A stretch of 64,000 bases of DNA from Actinocrinis sp035653575. GTDB taxonomy: Bacteria > Actinomycetota > Actinomycetes > Streptomycetales > Catenulisporaceae. Location: assembly GCF_035653575.1 (NCBI RefSeq), contig NZ_DASRBQ010000016.1, positions 1-64,000 on the forward strand. Direction: 5' to 3'. The translations under genes were made by a program, and so were the position numbers. This document shows positions 35,552 through 44,766 of the stretch, piece by piece (the stretch's first letter is position 1; the number at the start of each line of letters is the position of its first letter). The notes beneath the pieces were generated by a model that was given only the letters and a program-made list of their open reading frames with translations, had not been told where the DNA came from and ran no database searches.

Positions 35552-36082
35552 TCAGCCGTTGATGATGCGATCGTCGCGGCGCGCGCCGCGGATGGCGTCG
35601 ATAACAGCGCCCTGGCCATCGTGGGTTTCCCGCAGAAACTCGAGGATGAGCCGCAGTTCGTCCTCGGTGTACTTCGCCAACCGGGCCTGGCCGTTCTCGA
35701 TGGCGGGCCTGAGCAGCGGATGGAGTGCCGCCATGAGGGCCGCGGTCGGGACGATCAGCTTACGGCGGCCGTGCTTCGGATCACTCTGCCGCTGAACGTA
35801 CCCGACGGCTTCGAGCCGGTCGATCAGCGTCGTCATCGAGCCGCGGGTCAGGTGCATCCGCGCGGCCAGCTCGGTGGCGGTGCGCGGGCCGCCGCGCACG
35901 ATGAGGTCGAGGCAGCGCAGGTCGGTCCGGTTGATTCGGAGCGCTTCGGCCATCGCCCGGTCGCGGTCGTCGTACGCGGCCTGCAGGTCGGCGAGCGCGG
36001 CTCCGATGGCGGCAGTCAGCGCCGCCCGGTCTTGCCGCGCCATCCGAAGCTCCCGCCCGCTACTTGTTTGACTGTCGAACAT
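35552..36082 (-). CDS. MarR-family transcriptional regulator
   Basis: A 176-residue regulator. It starts MFDSQTSSGRELRMARQD; the helix-turn-helix is TATELAARMHLTRGSMTTLI, followed by wing VQRQSDPKHGRRKLIVPT with the family DPxxxR pattern. N- and C-terminal helices form the dimer interface. The start codon lies inside a 17-bp near-palindrome, and a second perfect copy sits 38 bp away in front of the divergent secreted-protein gene, so autoregulation and control of that neighbour are likely. Ligand unknown. Confidence 0.93.
   Translation of the reverse strand: MFDSQTSSGRELRMARQDRAALTAAIGAALADLQAAYDDRDRAMAEALRINRTDLRCLDLIVRGGPRTATELAARMHLTRGSMTTLIDRLEAVGYVQRQSDPKHGRRKLIVPTAALMAALHPLLRPAIENGQARLAKYTEDELRLILEFLRETHDGQGAVIDAIRGARRDDRIING
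36065..36081. promoter_or_regulatory. MarR operator copy 1 (imperfect)
   Basis: TGTTTGA-CTG-TCGAACA, 7-3-7 with one mismatch between arms. It overlaps the first codon of the MarR gene, so binding would block its transcription or initiation. Centre-to-centre distance to copy 2 is 38 bp. Confidence 0.75.
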
Positions 36083-36102
36083 GATGCTACTAGCCTGGCA
36101 GT

Positions 36103-36119
36103 TGTTTGACTATCAAACA
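36103..36119. promoter_or_regulatory. MarR operator copy 2 (perfect palindrome)
   Basis: TGTTTGA-CTA-TCAAACA, a perfect 7-3-7 inverted repeat 16 bp upstream of ATG 36136. It shares 15 of 17 bases with copy 1. Position and sequence strongly suggest the site by which the divergent MarR protein controls the secreted TAP-like gene. Confidence 0.8.
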
Positions 36120-36135
36120 CTCACGGGGAGCAGGG

Positions 36136-37659
36136 ATGCTGGGACGCTTCGGGCCGCGCACGCCGGCCGGACGGACCGTGCGCTGGGTCGCGGCCGCTTG
36201 CGCCGTCACCGCGGCCGCCGGCGCCGCGCTGGTCGGGGCGGATGCACCGGCGATGGCGGCACCAGCGCCCGCCGCCGCGCACGCGACCATCACGTGGGGA
36301 GCGTGCCCGCAGCCCGAGGCCGCCGCGTACCGGGCGCAGTGCGGCACCTTGAACGTGCCGGTGGACTGGGCGGCTCCGGCAGGCGCGTCGACCGGTCTGG
36401 CGCTCCTGCGGATTCCCGCAACGGGGGAGTCCACCGGCACCGTCGTCGCGGACTCCGAAGACCTCGTCGGCTTCGGGGGATCGCAGACCTCGTTCTTCCT
36501 CGATCACGGCGCGAACTACCTCTCCCGGCTGCCGCGCACGCACGCGACGAAGGACATCGTCGTATTCGACCCGCGCGGGCTTGGGGACAGCGGCGCACTC
36601 GACTGCGCGGTCCCGGGATATGACCCACAGGTCTCCAGCTTCCCGGAAACGCCGCTCGGCTACGGCCGCCTGCTCGCGCACAACGCCTCCGTATTCGTGG
36701 GCTGTCACGGCAAACCGGGCCTGGTAGCGCACATGGGCCTGCGCGATCAGGTTCGGGATATCGACGCGCTGCGCTCCGCGCTCGGCCAGGCGCGACTCGA
36801 CTGGATGGGCCAGGTCGCAGGCAGCGAACTCGGTGTCGCATACGCCGCCGCCTTCCCGGCCCGCACCGGCCGCGTCGTGCTCGACGCGACCGTTGACCCG
36901 TACCGCTCGGCAGCCGACCGCGCCCGCGACGCCGCCGCGGCGGAGGAAACCGCGTTCGACCACTTCGCCGCCTGGTGCGCCGCCGCCGCCCGGAACGAGT
37001 GTGTATTGCACGGACAGGACGCCCGCGAAGTCCTGGACAAGGTCGTCGCCAAGGCCGACGCGGGAGGCGTGTCCGACGGTTCGACGCCGCCGAGTCCGCT
37101 GACCGGCGCGCAGGTCCGTATCGCGGTCGGCCAGTTCATGGTCGGTTACCCCTTCGCCTGGGGCGGTCTCGCCACGGCACTGGCCGACGCGGCCACCGGC
37201 GACGGTTACGGCCTCACCGTGTTCGCCGCGATGAGTTACTCAGACCCCGACTACACCGCCAGCCGCGCCCAGACCTGCGCCGATTCGCCCGCGCCGGCCG
37301 GCTTCCCGCAGCTGCGCCGGCTCAGCGAGCAGGTGTCCCGGTCCGCGCCGCACACCGGCGGCGTCTCAATGGCCTGGGAGGCGATGGCCGGATGCGTCGG
37401 CTGGCCGTCCGCGCGGTCCGCGCTCGACCTGCCCGGCCGCATCGCCCCCGCGTCCACCGTCCTGATCACCGCCACCACCGGCGACCCGATCAGTCCATAT
37501 CAGTGGTCGCAGGACGTCGCCGGCAGGCTGGCCGGCAGCCGGCTGCTCACCGCCGACGTCGACGGCCACGGCGCCTTCGACAACTCCAGCTGCGCGGCCG
37601 CGGCCATCGACCGTTACCTCTCCGACGGCGTATTGCCGCCATCCACGGCCTCCTGCTGA
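36136..37659 (+). CDS. secreted TAP-like alpha/beta hydrolase lacking the serine nucleophile
   Basis: A 507-residue protein; ATG 36136 follows GGGGAGCAGGG and is preferred to TTG 36106, which lies inside the operator. A signal peptide ends near APAMAAPA. The fold matches tripeptidyl aminopeptidase-like hydrolases (DIVVFDPRGLGDSGAL; C-terminal TAP domain). D450 (TTGDPISPY) and H478 (DGHGAF) of the triad are present, but the nucleophile elbow reads MGQVAGSELG: V227 stands where family members have serine in G-x-S-x-G. The N-terminal oxyanion GGPG is also absent (VGFGGSQTS). It may be a non-catalytic binding protein or use S230. Controlled by the adjacent MarR sites. Confidence 0.83.
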   Translation: MLGRFGPRTPAGRTVRWVAAACAVTAAAGAALVGADAPAMAAPAPAAAHATITWGACPQPEAAAYRAQCGTLNVPVDWAAPAGASTGLALLRIPATGESTGTVVADSEDLVGFGGSQTSFFLDHGANYLSRLPRTHATKDIVVFDPRGLGDSGALDCAVPGYDPQVSSFPETPLGYGRLLAHNASVFVGCHGKPGLVAHMGLRDQVRDIDALRSALGQARLDWMGQVAGSELGVAYAAAFPARTGRVVLDATVDPYRSAADRARDAAAAEETAFDHFAAWCAAAARNECVLHGQDAREVLDKVVAKADAGGVSDGSTPPSPLTGAQVRIAVGQFMVGYPFAWGGLATALADAATGDGYGLTVFAAMSYSDPDYTASRAQTCADSPAPAGFPQLRRLSEQVSRSAPHTGGVSMAWEAMAGCVGWPSARSALDLPGRIAPASTVLITATTGDPISPYQWSQDVAGRLAGSRLLTADVDGHGAFDNSSCAAAAIDRYLSDGVLPPSTASC

Positions 37660-37770
37660 ACCATTCCGCACTTCGCCGCTCCCGGTCCGACGGGTCGATT
37701 TCCGGCCAAGAGGCGGTGCGGCGCGACTATGCGCGGTCGGGCCGCGCCGGCTTGCGCCACACTAGTGATC

Positions 37771-38202
37771 GTGAGCGGGGAATCCGAGAGCTGGGCGACG
37801 TACGTGCGCGCGAACGCGTCTGTCTGGCAGACCCCTGCGGTGCATCCGCACTCCATCGGGGACGCGCGGCAATGGGCGCGCGAACAACTCGCCGATCAGC
37901 ACGTGCCTGAGGAAGCCGTGATCGACGCCGTGCTGATCGTCTCCGAGCTGCTCACCAGCGTGCTGCGCGAGGCACCCGGAGAGGCGGAGCTCACCCTGCT
38001 CGTCGAGGAACGTCTGCTGACGATCACCTGCGCCGACCGGGACACCGCCGAGATCCGGTCCGGCACCCTGGACCGCACGTCGGCCTTCGGCCGCTCCCTC
38101 GCGCTGGTCGATCTGATGACGCGCGCCTGCTTCATCCGCAAGCGCTCCGGCGGCGGCAAGCGCGTCATCGCCCTCTTGGAGGTCGCGGCGTCCGAATCTT
38201 GA
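37771..38202 (+). CDS. RsbW-like ATP-binding protein (anti-sigma factor type HATPase)
   Basis: A 143-residue protein; GTG 37771 (MSGESESWATYV) is the likeliest of several starts. ARQWAREQLADQ, then AVLIVSELLTSVLREAP, resembles the helix and N-box of the HATPase_c_2 domains abundant in actinomycetes, where N of the N-box binds Mg-ATP; here the N-box position reads L-L-T-S rather than L-x-T-N, and the late loop is SFG-like (TSAFGRSLAL). So ATP binding may be weakened. The 3' end overlaps the convergent membrane-protein gene by 38 bp. Partner sigma factor or antagonist not in the window. Confidence 0.65.
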   Translation: MSGESESWATYVRANASVWQTPAVHPHSIGDARQWAREQLADQHVPEEAVIDAVLIVSELLTSVLREAPGEAELTLLVEERLLTITCADRDTAEIRSGTLDRTSAFGRSLALVDLMTRACFIRKRSGGGKRVIALLEVAASES

Positions 38203-39313
38203 CCGTGCGGCGGGTGCGGGGGAAGAGCAGCCGGTTCGCCATCCGCGCGTCCTGCGCTACCGTGCCGAGATCGTACGCGGAGAACGGCAAACCGCAGGCC
38301 CGCGCCAGGTCGGCGACGCGGCCGGCGCTGAGACCCGCGGCAGGCATCTCGGCTACCCTGCGGCCCTGCGCGTCGAGCAGGAGGATCCGCGACTTGACGC
38401 CATCACCGCGGGTGGTGCTGCCCGCGCGGTAGTAGCGCTGCTCGGTGAACCACACCAATTCCGCCACGGTGGGCCCCTCGGCCACGGGAAACGTGAAGGT
38501 CCGGCCTCGTGCGTCGGTGAGGACGAGACTGCTGCCATCCCAGGCGATCGCGGCGTTGTGCCGCCAGTTGTCGACCGCGAAGCGGCTCCAGCCCGCCATG
38601 CGAGTACCGCGGGGCGTCACCCGATGGACCTCGCGGCTCGGCTCGCGCGGTTGCACGGTGTCGAACGCCCGCGGCCGCCCCACGGCACCGAGCGCCGGGT
38701 CAAGGTCCAGCGGAGTGATCCGGCTGCGATCAGAGAGCAGCTTGGCGACCCGCGCACGGCGCACCGCGGCGCGCATCGGCCGCGGCCACAACCGCCATGC
38801 GAACGGCTCGGCCACGACAAGGGGGAGCGCGGCGAAGGCCGACCAGCCCGCCAAACCGCGGAAGAACCTCGCGTGCCCGTCGTCGGCCGCCCACATCGGC
38901 AGATTCGAGACGTCCGCCGCGTGGTCCGCGTTCCACTGCCAGAACGCGACCCACCACAACGCGGCCATGCTGCCCATGAGACAAAGCGCTGCGGCACGCC
39001 AGAAGACCCGCCGATGCAGGCGCCGCCAACGCAGCGCCTCGAAGCCGTCGCCGCGCGCCTTGCGCCATACCCACGCCGTCGCCCCGGTGATGAAGAGCAG
39101 GAAGGCGATCGACGCCCAGAGGTTCTCCACGTCGACGTTCCGGCCGGCGTCCCCGCTGGACTGGGTGCTCGCGATGACCGCGACCGCGCCCGCGATGAGC
39201 GTGATCGCCACCAGCCAGCGGCGCAGCCGTCCCGGCAGCATCCGCCGAAACCGCTTCGACTCCTGCGTGCCCGTCACGCGCGTGAACGGCTCGATGCGAT
39301 CCCGGACGCCCAT
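38165..39313 (-). CDS. membrane protein of unknown function
   Basis: A 382-residue protein. Four hydrophobic segments occupy about residues 35-175, and the remaining 200 residues form a soluble, probably cytoplasmic region with a beta-rich PH-like pattern (AIAWDGSSLVLTDARGRTF, then FTEQRYYRAGSTT and SRILLLDAQGRRVAEMP). The N-terminus is basic with an ATG start at 39313. No family identified. It is convergent with the RsbW-like gene and overlaps it by 38 bp. Codon bias is normal. Confidence 0.75.
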   Translation of the reverse strand: MGVRDRIEPFTRVTGTQESKRFRRMLPGRLRRWLVAITLIAGAVAVIASTQSSGDAGRNVDVENLWASIAFLLFITGATAWVWRKARGDGFEALRWRRLHRRVFWRAAALCLMGSMAALWWVAFWQWNADHAADVSNLPMWAADDGHARFFRGLAGWSAFAALPLVVAEPFAWRLWPRPMRAAVRRARVAKLLSDRSRITPLDLDPALGAVGRPRAFDTVQPREPSREVHRVTPRGTRMAGWSRFAVDNWRHNAAIAWDGSSLVLTDARGRTFTFPVAEGPTVAELVWFTEQRYYRAGSTTRGDGVKSRILLLDAQGRRVAEMPAAGLSAGRVADLARACGLPFSAYDLGTVAQDARMANRLLFPRTRRTVKIRTPRPPRGR

Positions 39314-39529
39314 GCCGACCTCCCTGTCCCCGTTGGCGGCATGCTACGCCGCGGCTCGCCCACCTCGAATCAACAGGCTGCGTCGCGTCCGGAACTATGG
39401 ACATGGAGTGAAGGCTCGGCTATACATCAGCCTTGACTCGACATAAGGGAACACGCGACAACACAATTCACCACTACCCGTCAGATCCGCTCTCCGCAAA
39501 TACCCACCTCGACGGACGGGAACTCAAAG

Positions 39530-42500
39530 ATGAGGCTCGGCGTGCTCGGTGTGCACAAACCGCTGCGCTCAAGGCGCGGCCATCGAATACTGACCGCCTC
39601 CAGTGCGGTCCTGGCCCTGCTGCTCGGTTCAATCGGCGGCGCGCACGCGAGCCCGGCGCGCAGTGAGGCGGCGACGACGTCGGCAGCGGGCGCTCATGCC
39701 GCAGCCACCCCCCACACGGTCACCTATGACGGCTACTCGTTCCTCGTCGACGGCAAGCGCACCTACCTGTGGTCGGGCGAGTTCCACTACTTCCGGCTGC
39801 CCAGCCCCAGCCTGTGGCTGGACATCTTCCAGAAGATGAAGGCGGCCGGATTCAACGCGACCTCGCTGTACTTCGACTGGGGATACCACTCGCCGGCGCC
39901 GGGGGTCTACGACTTCACCGGCGTGCGCAACGTCGACGAACTGCTCGACATGGCGCAGCAGGCCGGCCTCTACGTCATCGCGCGGCCCGCGCCGTACATC
40001 AACGCCGAGGTCGACGGCGGCGGCCTGCCGGCCTGGCTCGGCACCAAGAACGTGAAGAACCGCACCGACGATCCGGCGTTCGAGGCCTACGCGGACCAGT
40101 GGCTCACCCAGATCGACAAAATCCTCGCCCGGCACCAGCTGACCAACGGCACCGGCAGCGTGATCGCGTATCAGGTCGAGAACGAGTACTACAACGGCGA
40201 CGCCGCCGGACGCGCGTACATGCAGCACCTCGAGGACAAGGCGCGCACGGACGGCATCACCGTGCCGCTGACCGGAAACAACAACGGCACGTTCAACAGC
40301 GGAACCGGCGCCCTGGACGTCGACGGCCCGGACTCCTACCCGCAGGGCTTCGACTGCTCGAACCCGACCGTGTGGAACGGCGTGCCGGACATCAGCTACG
40401 ACCACCCGGCCGGAAAGCCGCTGTACGCCCCGGAATTCCAGGGCGGCGCCTTCGACCCCTGGGGCGGACCCGGCTACGACAAGTGCGCGCAGCTGATCAA
40501 CGACCAGTTCGCCGACGTGTTCTACAAGAACAACATCGCGGTCGGCGCCACGGCGCAGAGCTTCTACATGACCTACGGCGGCACCAACTGGGGCTGGCTG
40601 GGCATGCCGGAGAACTACACCTCCTACGACTACGGCGCGGCGATCCGGGAGACCCGGCAGCTCGACCCGAAGTACTACGAGGACAAGCTGATCGGCTACT
40701 CGCTGGCCGCGCTGCCCGACCTGACCAAGACCGACCGCGTCCAGGGCGCGGCCCCGTCCGACGCCGCGGTCACGGAAACGGCCCGCCGCAATCCCGACAC
40801 CGGTTCCCAGTTCCTCGTGCTGCGGCACGCGAACTCGACCTCGACCGCGGTGGACAACACCCACATCAGCATCGACTTCAACGCGCGGATAGCGGGTCAG
40901 TACACGTATGACGACACCGATCCGGTGCTGCAGTACACCGGCTCCTGGTCGCACGTGGCGAACCAGAGCTACACCGGCACCGACTACAAGAACACCGAGT
41001 CCTTCTCCAACACCGCCGGCGACTCGCTGACCGTTCCGTTCACCGGGACCGCGATCCGCTGGATCGGCTCCAAGACCAACAACCACGGGTACGCCGACGT
41101 ATACCTCGACGGCGTCAAGCAGGCCACCGTCGACGACTCGGGCAGCCAGAGCCAGGCGGTGATCTACTCGGCCGGCGGCCTGACCAACGGCGCGCACACG
41201 CTCAAGATCGTCGTCGACGGCAGCCACTCGTCCGCCTCGACCGACAACTTCGTGTCCATCGACGCGATCGACCTGCCCCCGGCCGGAGCCGCCGGCGGCC
41301 CGACCTACCCGAGCGTCCCGCAGGAGCCCGGCACCTCGATCACGCTGAACGGCCGCGAATCGGACCTGCTGGTGGCGGACACCAAGCTCGGCGACTCGCA
41401 ACTGCAATACTCGACCTCGCAGCTGATGACCGCTGAGACGATCGGCAGCCGCGACATCGCGGTGCTCTACGGCGACCAGGGCACCGACGGGGAGACCGTC
41501 CTGCGCTACGCGAGCCAGCCCACTGTGCAAAGCAGCGGCGGCGCGGTGAAGGTGACCTGGGACGCCACCACCGGCGACCTGCGGCTGAACTACAAGCACG
41601 ACGGCCTTGCCCGGGTCACGATCAGCGGTGGCTCCCGTCCGCTGCTGCTCCTGCTCGCCGACAAGCCGACCGCCGAGACCTTCTGGACCCTGAACACGGC
41701 GACCGGCCCGGTACTCGTGCGCGGCACCCACCTGCTGCGCACCGCCACGACCGAGGACGGCGGCAAGGTGCTGGAGCTGACCGGCGACAACGGCACCGAC
41801 CCGGCCATCGAGGTGTTCACCTCGGCCCGCTCGGTCTTCTGGAACGGCCGCGGCATCCACGCCACGCTCTCCGCGACCGGCAGCCAGGTCGGCACGGTGC
41901 AGACCGCGGCCGCCGTCACCCTGCCCGCGCTCACCGGCTGGAAGTACCAGGCCGAATCGCCCGAAGCGCAGCCGGGCTTCGACGACTCGAGCTGGCCGGT
42001 CGCCGACAAGACGAGCACCTACAGCGTCACCGGAACCGGCTCGCTGCCCGTCCTGTACGCCGACGACTACGGATTCCACACCGGCAGCACCTGGTACCGC
42101 GGCAGGTTCCGCTACTCGCCCGCGGCCACCGGCGTCCACCTGGTCTCCGACTCCGGCGGCGGCGCGCAGGCCTTCTCGGTCTGGCTCAACGGAGTCTTCC
42201 TCGGCAGCTCCACGACCGGCAGCGGCGACTTCGCCTTCCCGGCCGGAGCGCTGCAGCAGACCGGCGACAACATCCTCTCCGTGCTCACCGTCAACATGGG
42301 CCATGAAGAGGACTACAACTCGACCAACAACAACACCTCCGCCCGCGGCCTGACCAGCGCCTCGCTCCTGGGCGCGCCGCTGACCTCGGTGACCTGGCGG
42401 CTGCAGGGCGTGCGCGGCGGCGAGCAGGAGATCGACCCGGTGCGCGGCCCGCTGTCCACCGGCGGCCTCTATGGCGAGCGGGCCGGCTGGCCGCTGCCCG

Positions 42501-43699
42501 GCTTCAACGACTCGACGTGGAAGCCGGTGAGCCTGCCGACCGCCAACACCACTCCTGGCGTCGGCTGGTACCGCACCACCGTGGACCTGAACCTGCCCAA
42601 GGGCCAGGACACCTCGCTGGGCCTGACCATCACTGACGACCCGTCAAAGAAGTACCGCGCCGAGCTCTACGTCAACGGTTGGATGATTGGCAACTACGTC
42701 AACTACCTCGGCCCGCAGCACAGCTTCCCGGTGCCGAACGGCATCCTGAAGACAAACGGGCGTAACACCATCGCGATCGCCGTGTGGAACCTGGACGGCA
42801 GCACCGGCGGCCTCGGGACCGTCGCGCTCACCGACTACGGCAGCTACGCGTCGTCGCTGACCGTGCGTCCGGTCAACAGCCCGGGCTACGACAGGGCGAA
42901 GTACGCGATGCCCGAGGCTCCCGGCGCCACCGTGAGCCTGCAGGTGCCCGACACCGCGCAACCCGCGACCGCCTTCACCGCCACCGCGACGGTGTCGGTT
43001 CCCGCTGGCCGCGGCCGCGCGACCAACCTGGTTCCGTCGCTGGCAATTCCCGCAGGCTGGACGGCGAGCGCGCCGAGCCCGGCGTCGGTGAGCAGGCTCG
43101 AGCCCGGAAAGTCGGCGACGTTCACGTGGACGGTGCAGCCTTCGTCCGGTAGCCAGCCGGCCGCCGCCGCGCTCACGGCGACGGTTGCCTTCACCCAACG
43201 CGGAAAGCACGAGACAGCCATGGACGAGCGCATCGTCGGCTTCTACGTGCCACCCGCGGCAGGCAGCGACTACGTCAGCGACCTGTCGTTCATCTCCGCC
43301 ACCAACGGCTGGGGCCCGGTCGAGCGCGACATGAGCAACGGCGAACAGGCGGCCGGTGACGGGCACACGATCACCATCAACGGCGTGACCTTCGCGAAGG
43401 GTCTTGGCGTCCACGCGAACAGCGACGTGAAGATCTACCTCGGCGGACACTGCACCACCTTCACCGCCTCGGTGGGCGTGGACGACGAGACCGCCGGAGC
43501 GGGCAGCGTCACCTTCAGCGTGCTGGCCGACGGCAAGGCGCTGACCACCACCCCGGTCATCCACGGGTATCAGGCGGCGACGAGCCTGAGCGTCGATCTG
43601 ACCGGGGCTCAGGTGCTCGACCTGGTGGTCGGGGACGGCGGCGACGGCAACGCGCACGACCACTCGGACTGGGGAGGCGCGCAGATCACCTGCTCGTAG
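39530..43699 (+). CDS. secreted multidomain beta-galactosidase, GH35
   Basis: A 1389-residue enzyme with a signal peptide (cleavage near IGGAHASPAR). Residues about 60-390 form the GH35 TIM barrel: acid/base E219 in QVENEYYN and nucleophile E302 in YAPEFQGG, plus SGEFHYFRLP near the start. A beta-sandwich insert at about 455-590 (YTGSWSHVANQSY, TAIRWIGSKTNNHG) looks like a carbohydrate-binding module; later come beta-galactosidase jelly-roll domains with W-Y-R motifs (STWYRGRF, VGWYRTTVDL) and a C-terminal NPCBM-type domain (FAKGLGVHANSDVKIYL). It removes terminal beta-galactose from plant galactans or arabinogalactan outside the cell. Upstream 39314-39529 holds the promoter. Confidence 0.93.
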   Translation: MRLGVLGVHKPLRSRRGHRILTASSAVLALLLGSIGGAHASPARSEAATTSAAGAHAAATPHTVTYDGYSFLVDGKRTYLWSGEFHYFRLPSPSLWLDIFQKMKAAGFNATSLYFDWGYHSPAPGVYDFTGVRNVDELLDMAQQAGLYVIARPAPYINAEVDGGGLPAWLGTKNVKNRTDDPAFEAYADQWLTQIDKILARHQLTNGTGSVIAYQVENEYYNGDAAGRAYMQHLEDKARTDGITVPLTGNNNGTFNSGTGALDVDGPDSYPQGFDCSNPTVWNGVPDISYDHPAGKPLYAPEFQGGAFDPWGGPGYDKCAQLINDQFADVFYKNNIAVGATAQSFYMTYGGTNWGWLGMPENYTSYDYGAAIRETRQLDPKYYEDKLIGYSLAALPDLTKTDRVQGAAPSDAAVTETARRNPDTGSQFLVLRHANSTSTAVDNTHISIDFNARIAGQYTYDDTDPVLQYTGSWSHVANQSYTGTDYKNTESFSNTAGDSLTVPFTGTAIRWIGSKTNNHGYADVYLDGVKQATVDDSGSQSQAVIYSAGGLTNGAHTLKIVVDGSHSSASTDNFVSIDAIDLPPAGAAGGPTYPSVPQEPGTSITLNGRESDLLVADTKLGDSQLQYSTSQLMTAETIGSRDIAVLYGDQGTDGETVLRYASQPTVQSSGGAVKVTWDATTGDLRLNYKHDGLARVTISGGSRPLLLLLADKPTAETFWTLNTATGPVLVRGTHLLRTATTEDGGKVLELTGDNGTDPAIEVFTSARSVFWNGRGIHATLSATGSQVGTVQTAAAVTLPALTGWKYQAESPEAQPGFDDSSWPVADKTSTYSVTGTGSLPVLYADDYGFHTGSTWYRGRFRYSPAATGVHLVSDSGGGAQAFSVWLNGVFLGSSTTGSGDFAFPAGALQQTGDNILSVLTVNMGHEEDYNSTNNNTSARGLTSASLLGAPLTSVTWRLQGVRGGEQEIDPVRGPLSTGGLYGERAGWPLPGFNDSTWKPVSLPTANTTPGVGWYRTTVDLNLPKGQDTSLGLTITDDPSKKYRAELYVNGWMIGNYVNYLGPQHSFPVPNGILKTNGRNTIAIAVWNLDGSTGGLGTVALTDYGSYASSLTVRPVNSPGYDRAKYAMPEAPGATVSLQVPDTAQPATAFTATATVSVPAGRGRATNLVPSLAIPAGWTASAPSPASVSRLEPGKSATFTWTVQPSSGSQPAAAALTATVAFTQRGKHETAMDERIVGFYVPPAAGSDYVSDLSFISATNGWGPVERDMSNGEQAAGDGHTITINGVTFAKGLGVHANSDVKIYLGGHCTTFTASVGVDDETAGAGSVTFSVLADGKALTTTPVIHGYQAATSLSVDLTGAQVLDLVVGDGGDGNAHDHSDWGGAQITCS

Positions 43700-43711
43700 T
43701 CCCGCTGAGCG

Positions 43712-43746
43712 CGTCAGGTCCGGTCAGGGCGCGGCCGGACCTGACG
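43712..43746. terminator. hairpin terminator after the GH35 gene
   Basis: A perfect 12-bp stem (CGTCAGGTCCGG paired with CCGGACCTGACG) with an 11-nt loop, 12 bp after the GH35 stop and before the convergent DUF4436 gene end. No U-run follows, as usual in high-GC actinobacteria. Likely acts in both directions. Confidence 0.75.
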
Positions 43747-43767
43747 TATGTTCAGGGGCTGTCTGGT

Positions 43768-44685
43768 TCAGGGGTCGTCTCTGTGGTGCTCGACGTGCAG
43801 GCCCGCGACCGCCGCCCAGGCGACGCTGGCCACAGTCACCGCTTCGGCCCAGAAGAACGCCGCATAGTCGATGATCGATCCGATCGGCGGGCTGCCCGGA
43901 GCGGCGTTGCGCAGGCCGACCAGCGCGAAGACCGTGGCGGCCATCCACGCCATCCCGGGCCACACCAGGCCCAGCCGGCGCCGCACCATGACCGAGGCTC
44001 CGCCGAGCACCGCGAGCGACATCGCCCACATCGCCGCCATCATGAACCAGGCCAGGATGAACGTGCCGCGCGAGCGGCCGATGTCGGTCTCCAGCAGGAT
44101 GCCCTGGGTGGCCGCGACCGCGGAGCGGGGATGGACCGAGAAGAACGGATCCCGGTTCTCGAAGTCCATCACCACCGGAACCGGCGTACCGTCGTCCGCC
44201 GAGGCGGCCCACACGATGTCGGCGGAATAGTGGTCGAAGGGATAGTCGGTCGGTGTGCCGTCGCTGAGCGGGACGTCGATCTGCTGCAGCGCCGGAATCG
44301 TGCCCTTCTCCAGGGTGACGCTGCTCTGCGCGAGTGACGGCGTGTAGAGCCGCACGGTCTGCGCCATCTCGCCGGCCAACTCGTCCGTGGCCAAGGCACC
44401 ACGCGGCGAGGGCAGGACGCTGAGCGTCATCTCCTCGCCCGCGACGTCGACCCGCTGCACCCGCACGGTCAGCTCGAGCCGCGCGCCCCGGCCGGCCGTG
44501 CCGACGTAGCTGAGGTGCTGGCGGTCGTCGCGCTCGTTGATGTACGCGAGGATCCCTGAGGCGACCAGAGCCGCGCCGACGAGCACGACCGCCACCGAGA
44601 TCAAGACGCTGCGGCGAAGTCGTCTACGGGCCGGCGTGATCGGGCCGACTTCGGCGGGTTGGTCGGTGATCGAGGATTCCGGCAC
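43768..44685 (-). CDS. DUF4436 membrane protein
   Basis: A 305-residue protein with TM1 at about residues 27-48, an extracytoplasmic beta-rich domain (about 50-200) and three C-terminal membrane segments. TDYPFDHYSADIVWAAS is the characteristic Y-P-F-D-x-Y signature of DUF4436, and GRSRGTFILAWFMMAAMWAM begins the membrane block. Function of the family is unknown. Separated by 81 bp, including a strong hairpin, from the upstream GH3 gene on the same strand. Confidence 0.83.
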   Translation of the reverse strand: MPESSITDQPAEVGPITPARRRLRRSVLISVAVVLVGAALVASGILAYINERDDRQHLSYVGTAGRGARLELTVRVQRVDVAGEEMTLSVLPSPRGALATDELAGEMAQTVRLYTPSLAQSSVTLEKGTIPALQQIDVPLSDGTPTDYPFDHYSADIVWAASADDGTPVPVVMDFENRDPFFSVHPRSAVAATQGILLETDIGRSRGTFILAWFMMAAMWAMSLAVLGGASVMVRRRLGLVWPGMAWMAATVFALVGLRNAAPGSPPIGSIIDYAAFFWAEAVTVASVAWAAVAGLHVEHHRDDP

Positions 44686-44713
44686 GAAGCCACGTTAACC
44701 GGTGGACCTACGG

Positions 44714-44760
44714 ACGAGCGGCGGCACACCGACCGGTCCGGCCGGCGTACCGCCGCTCGT
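44714..44760. terminator. hairpin terminator after the GH3 gene
   Basis: An 11-bp perfect stem (ACGAGCGGCGG with CCGCCGCTCGT) and a 25-nt loop that is itself GC-rich and self-complementary. It lies 7 bp beyond the stop of the minus-strand GH3 gene. Confidence 0.65.
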
Positions 44761-44766
44761 GTCGCG

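Noticed and set aside
39411..39434. AAGGCT/AGCCTT inverted repeat before the GH35 gene
   Set aside because: Only 6-bp arms with a 12-nt spacer that is not A/T-distinct; no better than chance for a region of this size.
39629..42304. Very long antisense open frame (891 codons) opposite the GH35 gene
   Set aside because: It has the composition of a GC-bias shadow (R/G/V-rich, no domain), and the GH35 frame explains every base with known motifs.
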